NCBI GenBank assembly: GCA_947259685.1
Contig: CAMYNC010000156.1
Coordinates: 1-7,807 of the forward strand
Direction: 5' to 3'
Length of the DNA stretch: 7,807 nt
From: an uncultured Desulfuromonadales bacterium
GTDB lineage: Bacteria; Desulfobacterota; Desulfuromonadia; Desulfuromonadales; Geopsychrobacteraceae
The first letter of the stretch is position 1. Each line of letters opens with the position of its first letter. The translations under genes and the position numbers were made by a program. The notes under the pieces were generated by a model. That model searched no databases. It was not told the DNA's origin and worked only from the letters and a program-made list of their open reading frames with translations. This document shows positions 1 through 4,753 of this stretch, one piece after another.

Positions 1-1
1 T

Positions 2-661
2 GAAACCCCCAAAGTGAATCCGCTGGCATTTAACAAAGATGCGGTTATCGAAAAAGCCTTTAAGCTGCAACCCGAATATCTGGCGACTCAAGCGATCCTA
101 AAGCAAGCCGACATCAAAATTGCCTTTGCCAAAAACCAGCGCTGGCCAGAGCTGGACCTGATTGCCAGTTACGGACTCAATGGCCTCGATTTTGACTCCA
201 GTGGTTCCTGGGAGCAGGTCAGGAAAGAGAAATTTGATTCTTGGTCGGTCGGCATGGAGTTTCGCATGCCCTTGCTGGGCGGAATCGAAAGCCGTGGCGA
301 ATTGCGAAAAGTCGAGTTGGAAAAAAAGCGCCACCTGCTTGCGCTGAAAGATATTGAAATCAAGCTAACTAATGACATAGATACAGGCATTGACAATGTC
401 TATAGCGCCCTTGAGCAGCTCAATTATGCGCATGATGTCGTCGATATCCAGAAAAAGCTGCTGGATGCCGAACTGGCCCGACTGCAATTCGGAAAAAGCA
501 ACAGCCGACTGGTCCTGGAAAAAGAGGACGATTACCGCAATGCGCTGGAACTCACATTGAAAAACCAAGTCAAACTGCAAATCGCCCTGGTTGAACTGGA
601 ACTGTCGGAAGGCAGCATCCTGTTAAACAACGGTGTAGAAGTGATGAAGAGGGACATTTGA
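2..661 (+). CDS. TolC-family outer-membrane channel protein, C-terminal part (5' end outside window)
   Basis: This is the C-terminal part of an outer-membrane efflux/secretion channel of the TolC (OEP) family. Such proteins form trimeric barrels with a periplasmic helical tunnel and work with a periplasmic adaptor and an inner-membrane pump. The frame is open to the left edge (E-T-P-K-V-N-P precede the GTG at 14), so that GTG is an internal Val codon, not the start. The visible part has a helix with the family-typical phrase AKNQRWPELDLIASYG, a short beta segment ending in SVGMEFRMPLLGG, and a long alpha-helical repeat (E-R-G-E-L-R-K through the L-rich end). This matches the second half of an OEP repeat. 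The stop TGA at 659-661 overlaps the ATG of the adaptor gene by one base (TGATG), indicating translational coupling. The substrate cannot be told from the channel alone. The family call is confident; the specific function is unknown. Confidence 0.88.
   Translation, partial: ETPKVNPLAFNKDAVIEKAFKLQPEYLATQAILKQADIKIAFAKNQRWPELDLIASYGLNGLDFDSSGSWEQVRKEKFDSWSVGMEFRMPLLGGIESRGELRKVELEKKRHLLALKDIEIKLTNDIDTGIDNVYSALEQLNYAHDVVDIQKKLLDAELARLQFGKSNSRLVLEKEDDYRNALELTLKNQVKLQIALVELELSEGSILLNNGVEVMKRDI
648..653 (+). promoter_or_regulatory. Ribosome binding site of the adaptor gene
   Basis: AGAGGG lies 7 bases before the ATG at 661, inside the end of the channel gene. It favours ATG 661 over the adjacent TTG at 658 as the start of the adaptor gene. 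Confidence 0.6.
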
Positions 662-1512
662 TGAAAGCAAACCGAGGACAACTCTACCCCTGCCCGGCAA
701 TCATGACCATGCTGATGGTTTTCAGCCTATTGATTCCAGCAACCCTGCTGGCTCAGGAGATCACCGTCTCCGGGTTTACCGAACCTTACCTCGACTCAAC
801 CTTGGGTATTTCGGTTACTGGTCAGGTCAACAAAATTCACGTTAAAGAGGGTGACAAGGTCAAAAAGTGGCAGGCTGTCCTCGAGCTGGATCAAGAAGCG
901 GAAACGCTTGAAGTGAAAAGGCGTCAGCTGCTGACAGAAAGTAAAGCCGAGGTCGATGCGGTTTCCAGGCAATTAACAACTCTCAAAAATCACCTGCAGT
1001 CGACCAGGGAGCTCTACGAATCAACCGGGTCGGTTCCGCGCGAGGAGCTGGAGAACAAGGAGCTGGAACACGCCTTGGCTGAAGTTGAATTATTACGTCT
1101 GCAGCATGCAGAGAAGCGCGAAGAAATTGAACAGGAGATTTCTAAAAAGCAGCTCTACAAGCGGACCCTGCGAGCGCCCTTTGCGGGTGAGATCGCTGAA
1201 ATCATGGTTGAGGTCGGCGAAAACTGCGAGCTTGATACCGAGCTGGTGCATCTGGTGAACACCTCGCAGGGCTACTTCGTTGCCAATGTCGAACTGGCTG
1301 TCAGCCAGCAGATGACCCTGGGGCAAGAAGTTGAATTACAGTTTCAAACCGGACTGCAGCCCTTTCAAAAGAAGGCAAAGATCGCCTTTATCAGCCCGAT
1401 AGTCGATCCTGCCAGCGGACTGCGCAAGATCAAAGCTAAATTTGCAAATCAGGATGGGAAACTCATTCCAGGAGTTGCAGGAGTGATGATTTTCAAATCA
1501 AACAAAGAATAG
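661..1512 (+). CDS. Periplasmic adaptor (HlyD/RND membrane-fusion protein family)
   Basis: This 283-residue protein is a periplasmic adaptor that would link a TolC-type channel to an inner-membrane transporter. A signal peptide is visible: K2/R5 in the n-region, a hydrophobic stretch at about 14-30, and a likely cut after LLA at 31. The first lipoyl half-motif is at about 54-69 (GQVNKIHVKEGDKVKK). An alpha-helical hairpin at about 76-165 turns near 120-134 (ESTGSVPREELENKE), the region that docks to TolC in characterised adaptors. The second lipoyl half begins with RAPFAGEI at 171-178, followed by a beta-barrel domain and a short C-terminus with PGVAGVMIF. It is shorter than typical RND adaptors of about 370-400 residues and seems to lack a full membrane-proximal domain. 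The start overlaps the channel stop, so the two are co-translated. No pump gene follows; it may lie upstream of the window. Substrate unknown. Confidence 0.87.
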   Translation: MKANRGQLYPCPAIMTMLMVFSLLIPATLLAQEITVSGFTEPYLDSTLGISVTGQVNKIHVKEGDKVKKWQAVLELDQEAETLEVKRRQLLTESKAEVDAVSRQLTTLKNHLQSTRELYESTGSVPREELENKELEHALAEVELLRLQHAEKREEIEQEISKKQLYKRTLRAPFAGEIAEIMVEVGENCELDTELVHLVNTSQGYFVANVELAVSQQMTLGQEVELQFQTGLQPFQKKAKIAFISPIVDPASGLRKIKAKFANQDGKLIPGVAGVMIFKSNKE

Positions 1513-1515
1513 CAA

Positions 1516-1530
1516 TTGAAGAAACTTCAA
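1516..1530 (+). repeat. Short perfect inverted repeat after the adaptor stop
   Basis: TTGAAG-AAA-CTTCAA is a perfect 6-base inverted repeat with a 3-base centre, 3 bases after the adaptor stop codon. It is not followed by a run of T, so it is not a standard intrinsic terminator. It could be an operator half-site pair or a weak transcript-end hairpin. A TAGCCA direct repeat at 1540-1545 and 1554-1559 lies in the same spacer. Confidence 0.4.
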
Positions 1531-1571
1531 CTAAAACCATAGCCATTAGCTAGTAGCCACCCGAAGGGCAT

Positions 1572-1577
1572 GAGGGG
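1572..1577 (+). promoter_or_regulatory. Ribosome binding site of the diguanylate cyclase gene
   Basis: GAGGGG lies 9 bases before the ATG at 1587 and supports that start. Confidence 0.6.
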
Positions 1578-1586
1578 TCAGCATTC

Positions 1587-2504
1587 ATGGAAAGTCCTAA
1601 AGGAAAAATTCTGATCATTGATGATGAGCCGGTTATCTGTAATATGTTAGCCGCAGTTCTTGAGACGGATTACGAGATCTTCTCCGCTGATGATTCTTTT
1701 GAAGGACTCAGAATTGCCAGAGAAGAATCACCCGACCTGATTTTACTCGACATCAATATGCCGGTCTTTGACGGCCATGAGCTTTGCAGCCTCATGAAAG
1801 CCGACCCTGCGACCAAACCGATCCCGCTTATCTTCATCACTGCTCTCTCCACCCCCGAAGGAGAGACAAAAGGTCTGGAAGCTGGCGCAGCCGACTATAT
1901 CACTAAACCAATCAACCCAAGTATTGTTTTAGCCCGGGTAAAAATCCAGATCGAAGTCAAACAGCAGCGGGACTACCTGCAAAAGCTCTCGACTATTGAC
2001 TCGCTAACCGGGGTCGCCAATCGACGCTGGTTTGATGATTATTTAGAGCGCGAGTGGCGGCGCTGCCAGCGGGACCAGAAACCGTTGTCATTACTGATGT
2101 TCGATATTGATTGCTTCAAACTATACAACGACCACTATGGCCATGTTGCTGGTGATGAGTGCCTGATCAAGGTGGCCCAACTGTTACATGCTGTTCCCCA
2201 TCGCGGCGGCGACCTGTTGGCCAGAATAGGCGGCGAAGAATTTGCCGCTATCCTCCCGGATACTCCTTTTGAATATCTCGATTTTTTAGCAGAAAAATTC
2301 CGCGCCTCAGTCGAAAACGCAGCCCTCCCCCACGATTATTCCCATGCGGCAAAAATTATCACTGTCAGCATCGGTGGCTCAACAATCATCCCGGACAAAC
2401 AATCGAATCGGGTAGATTTTTTGAAGAAAGCTGATGAACAGCTTTATGTGGCCAAAAAATTGGGGCGGAACCAGTTTTGCCTGAAGACAAGCGCAAGCGA
2501 ATAG
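1587..2504 (+). CDS. Response regulator with receiver and GGDEF domains (probable diguanylate cyclase, PleD-like output)
   Basis: This 305-residue cytoplasmic regulator should make cyclic di-GMP from two GTP when phosphorylated. The receiver domain covers about 7-122: acidic pair D12/D13, phospho-acceptor D55 in LILLDINMP, T85 and K107 (ITKP). A short helix at about 123-137 leads into the GGDEF domain at about 138-300, which begins DSLTGVANRR. FDIDCFKLYNDHYGHVAGDE at 172-191 holds the metal- and GTP-binding residues. The active-site signature is GGEEF at 215-219, a functional variant. An RxxD inhibitory site (R206-D209) lies exactly five residues before it, so feedback inhibition by c-di-GMP is expected. 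Domain order is that of PleD/WspR-type enzymes, with a single receiver. It is separated from the adaptor by 74 bases and could be read from the same transcript or from its own promoter. The partner kinase is not fixed by sequence; the hybrid kinase nearby is a candidate. Confidence 0.93.
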   Translation: MESPKGKILIIDDEPVICNMLAAVLETDYEIFSADDSFEGLRIAREESPDLILLDINMPVFDGHELCSLMKADPATKPIPLIFITALSTPEGETKGLEAGAADYITKPINPSIVLARVKIQIEVKQQRDYLQKLSTIDSLTGVANRRWFDDYLEREWRRCQRDQKPLSLLMFDIDCFKLYNDHYGHVAGDECLIKVAQLLHAVPHRGGDLLARIGGEEFAAILPDTPFEYLDFLAEKFRASVENAALPHDYSHAAKIITVSIGGSTIIPDKQSNRVDFLKKADEQLYVAKKLGRNQFCLKTSASE

Positions 2505-2729
2505 ACAGGAGGATTAATCAGGCAGAAATTGTTTCAGACAGCTATCAGGGGAGTGATTCATAGATTGGGACAACCGGTATTTTCGTTTTACTCGCCGAGT
2601 CCTTAGATCCTTTGCACCAGTCAATATCGAACTTACAGCAGATCTTCCAGCGATTGCGTAACCCTCTGCTCATTCTAAATACTGAGAACTGCCATCTTTC
2701 CCATTTCCGGATCCACAGATTATAATAAC
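2505..2729. other. Gene-free stretch between the cyclase gene and the MITE-like element
   Basis: I see no convincing gene here. A perfect Shine-Dalgarno-like AGGAGG at 2507-2512 directly follows the cyclase stop, but no ATG, GTG or TTG lies at usable spacing. The following frame (ATT at 2513) stops at 2561-2563. The minus-strand open frames that cross this stretch have odd composition and no recognisable domain. GGATCC at 2709-2714 with flanking bases (CGGATCCA) matches 8 bases of the right end of the neighbouring element and could be a fragment of another copy or chance. No intrinsic terminator is evident. Confidence 0.5.
2725..2729. repeat. Target-site duplication, left copy
   Basis: ATAAC lies directly before the left terminal repeat. 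The same five bases lie directly after the right terminal repeat at 2892-2896. Confidence 0.75.
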
Positions 2730-2746
2730 CCTGGATCCGTGAGTTC
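2730..2746 (+). repeat. Left terminal inverted repeat of the MITE-like element
   Basis: CCTGGATCCGTGAGTTC is the exact reverse complement of 2875-2891. It begins one base after the left ATAAC duplication. Confidence 0.9.
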
Positions 2747-2874
2747 GGGGCGGGAAAAAAGTGTAAGTGCTTGGCCTGAATAAGTGTTTCAAAAAATCTG
2801 AGGCGCACCCAAAGGTTCGTCGGTGATTTTTTGAACGCTTAGGCAGGTCAATGACTTGCGCTATTGTCCGGTCA

Positions 2875-2891
2875 GAACTCACGGATCCAGG
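2875..2891 (-). repeat. Right terminal inverted repeat of the MITE-like element
   Basis: GAACTCACGGATCCAGG is the perfect inverted copy of 2730-2746. It is followed at once by the right ATAAC duplication. Confidence 0.9.
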
Positions 2892-2896
2892 ATAAC
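2892..2896. repeat. Target-site duplication, right copy
   Basis: ATAAC directly follows the right terminal repeat and equals 2725-2729. Confidence 0.75.
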
Positions 2897-2901
2897 CTCA
2901 A

Positions 2902-4650
2902 TTAACCCAAAGATGGCAAAAGCTTGAAGAGTTCATCAGCGGATATCGCTCGGCTGAACAAAAAACCCTGAAACTGGTGACAACCCTGTTCTTTAAGAAA
3001 GGATAGCTCGGTCTCCTGTTCGATTCCTTCGGCGACTGTCAACAGGTTCAAACTGTTAGCCAAATAGATAATTGTCGACACAATTGCCCGGCTGTCGGCG
3101 TGATCCGTGACTTCCATAACAAAGGATCGGTCAATCTTTAGTTCATCAACCGGCAGCTTACGCAAATAACTGAGAGAAGAATAGCCGGTTCCGAAATCAT
3201 CAATCGACAACTTGACGCCAAGCTCTTTAAGGCTTTTCAGAAGGATGATTTTCTGATCAACGTCTTCCAGCAAAAGACTTTCCGTCAGTTCCAGAGTTAA
3301 GTATCTGGTATCAATCCCGCTCGAGATGATAATCTGCCTGGTAGTGGCCATGAAATCTTCATCGGCAAACTGTCTGGCTGACAGATTCACCGACATCGTA
3401 ACAGGAACCTTCCCGGCCAGATGCCATTCCTGAAGCTGTCTACAGGCTTCAGCCAGACACCATTTGCCGATTGGGATGATCATGCCGGTTTCTTCCGCCA
3501 AAGAGATAAAATCATTCGGATAAACCAGCCCCTCATCAGTCTGCATGCGAATGAGGGCCTCAACACCGTTAATCACTCCGGTTATGACGTCGACTTTAGG
3601 CTGGTAATGCAGTACAAAATCTTTTCTTCCCAACGCCTTGCGAATGTTTGCTTCCATCTGCAGGCGCTTATCATAAAGCTCGTTGATGGCATCAGAAGAA
3701 AATTGAAAGCTGTTTCCACCGCGCTTTTTCACAAAATCTTTCGCACTGGACGACAATTTCAACAAAATCTCGGCATCTTCGCTTTCCGTAGGATAGGTGG
3801 CAATTCCAACGCTCGCCGTGACGTAGATCTGTTGGCCGTCAAAGGAAATCGGCCGTTTGATCTCTTTTATAATCCGCTCAGCAATATATGCTGTGCTTTC
3901 GGGGTTCTGGATACGGTTTAACAACAGGGAAAAGACCGAACTATCCAGGTAAAATAACTTCAATTCGGTTTCCTCGTCGCCCATTGCGCGGCCAAGAACA
4001 TCCATATCCCTGACGACCTTCTGAACCCGTTGGGTAACGATATTCAGCACCTCATCACCAGCGGCAATTCCGATGGTGTCATTAATCTTGGCATACTTAT
4101 CGACTTCGATATTTAACAGAGCCAGTTTTTCATCATGACGCTTGGCCGCCTTTATCGACCATTTCAGCTCCTCTAAAAATAACTGTCGGTTAGGAAGTCT
4201 GGTGAGCGGATCATAATAGGCCAATTGATCCTGATAGGCCTTAGCATAAAGGTTATTGCGAACCCGCAATCCCAATTCACTCTGATCGAGTGGTTTTGCC
4301 AGAAAATCGGTCGCCCCCAGTTCCAAGGCCTTTATTTTACTGTTTTTATCGGTGGAGGCAGTCAAAACAATGACCGGCAGGTGGTTGAATTTTGGATGGC
4401 AACGCAGATCAGACAGGATATCGAACCCGGATACTTCGGGCATGACCAGATCAAGGAATAGGAGATCGGGGCGAGCCTCCTCAATCATCGTCATCGCTTT
4501 ACGCGAATCGGAAAGGGTAACGAAGTTATGGTAGCCTTCATCTTCAAGAAAAGCCTGAACCACATCTATATTGATCGGTTCGTCATCGACAATCATAATG
4601 GTCGCGTTGGTGAGCTTTTGTTGAATTTTATCAATTAGCGTTGAATTCAA
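2902..4650 (-). CDS. Response regulator with receiver, degenerate GGDEF and EAL domains (probable c-di-GMP phosphodiesterase)
   Basis: This 582-residue cytoplasmic regulator is expected to break down cyclic di-GMP to pGpG. The receiver domain is at about 16-130: D22/D23, phospho-acceptor D67 (LLFLDLVMP), T97, K119. The GGDEF-like domain is at about 145-320. It starts normally (YYDPLTRLPNRQLF), but the metal motif reads LNIEVDKYAKIND and no GG[DE]EF is present: MGDEE at 223-227 and DSSVF at 236-240 are the two possible remnants. Cyclase activity is therefore unlikely; a GTP-binding or structural role is possible. The EAL domain at about 330-582 is complete: EAL at 364-366, N422, E454 (ELTES), DDFGTGYSSL from D484/D485, K505 (LKIDRSF), E541 (VAEGIE) and Q561 (FQGF). 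The chosen start is TTG at 4650; no in-frame ATG precedes it, and the first internal ATG (residue 19) would cut into the first receiver strand. It sits 103 bases downstream of the hybrid kinase on the same strand. Confidence 0.92.
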   Translation of the reverse strand: MNSTLIDKIQQKLTNATIMIVDDEPINIDVVQAFLEDEGYHNFVTLSDSRKAMTMIEEARPDLLFLDLVMPEVSGFDILSDLRCHPKFNHLPVIVLTASTDKNSKIKALELGATDFLAKPLDQSELGLRVRNNLYAKAYQDQLAYYDPLTRLPNRQLFLEELKWSIKAAKRHDEKLALLNIEVDKYAKINDTIGIAAGDEVLNIVTQRVQKVVRDMDVLGRAMGDEETELKLFYLDSSVFSLLLNRIQNPESTAYIAERIIKEIKRPISFDGQQIYVTASVGIATYPTESEDAEILLKLSSSAKDFVKKRGGNSFQFSSDAINELYDKRLQMEANIRKALGRKDFVLHYQPKVDVITGVINGVEALIRMQTDEGLVYPNDFISLAEETGMIIPIGKWCLAEACRQLQEWHLAGKVPVTMSVNLSARQFADEDFMATTRQIIISSGIDTRYLTLELTESLLLEDVDQKIILLKSLKELGVKLSIDDFGTGYSSLSYLRKLPVDELKIDRSFVMEVTDHADSRAIVSTIIYLANSLNLLTVAEGIEQETELSFLKEQGCHQFQGFLFSRAISADELFKLLPSLG

Positions 4651-4658
4651 AATTATTA

Positions 4659-4663
4659 CCCCC
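4659..4663 (-). promoter_or_regulatory. Ribosome binding site that supports the TTG start of the EAL regulator
   Basis: On the minus strand GGGCGGGGG ends 8 bases before TTG 4650. It is a strong G-rich site with no ATG or GTG at suitable distance, so it decides the start. A rare start codon may keep expression low. Confidence 0.55.
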
Positions 4664-4703
4664 GCCCTCTGGAAAATAATCCTGCCAGGCTGATTTGTAT
4701 AAC

Positions 4704-4721
4704 TTTATTAATTCTAATAAA
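4704..4721. promoter_or_regulatory. AT-rich inverted repeat in the kinase/phosphodiesterase spacer
   Basis: TTTATTA-ATTC-TAATAAA is a perfect 7-base inverted repeat with a 4-base centre, in a strongly AT-rich 103-base spacer (4651-4753) upstream of the EAL regulator gene. On the minus strand TTGTTA followed 17 bases later by AAAGTT is only a poor sigma-70 match. It could be an operator or part of a promoter. No intrinsic terminator is evident after the kinase gene, so read-through from it remains possible. Confidence 0.35.
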
Positions 4722-4753
4722 TTTAACAAATCTTAAGACAATTTGCATCCTTT

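Larger units (their letters stand above)
2730..2891. mobile_element. MITE-like non-autonomous insertion element, 162 bp
   Basis: The element is bounded by perfect 17-bp terminal inverted repeats (2730-2746 and 2875-2891) and a 5-bp direct duplication, ATAAC, on both flanks, the signature of a transposition event. The inverted symmetry goes beyond the ends. Bases 2761-2798 pair with 2825-2861 with about 29 matches in 38 and one gap, finishing in a perfect 11-bp block (TTCAAAAAATC against GATTTTTTGAA) around a 26-base centre. The stretch between terminal repeat and inner arm (2747-2760) pairs poorly. There is no credible coding region, so a transposase supplied elsewhere would be needed. The 5-bp duplication narrows the source family; IS1634-like and some other families make 5-bp duplications. 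The outer CCTGGAT also recalls IS1380-type ends, but that family usually makes 4-bp duplications. The family is not settled. It lies between convergent genes, 10 bp from the phosphodiesterase stop. Confidence 0.82.

Noticed and set aside
14..16. GTG at 14 as the start of the channel gene
   Set aside because: The frame stays open to the left edge, and the protein lacks the signal peptide and first half of the TolC family, so this is an internal Val codon.
658..660. TTG at 658 as the adaptor start
   Set aside because: ATG at 661 is directly next to it, with AGAGGG 7 bases upstream and the usual stop-start overlap.
2545..2882. Minus-strand open frames of 87 and 70 codons across the gene-free stretch and the mobile element
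   Set aside because: They overlap each other, cross the ends of the element, have odd composition rich in Trp, Cys and Arg, and show no domain or good ribosome binding site.
2730..2891. CRISPR repeat or integron attC site
   Set aside because: There is only one inverted pair, with no spaced direct repeats and no integron core sites. The flanking 5-bp duplication points to transposition.
3421..3921. 166-codon plus-strand open frame opposite the EAL regulator
   Set aside because: The minus strand here encodes conserved GGDEF/EAL sequence; the plus-strand frame has no recognisable motif.
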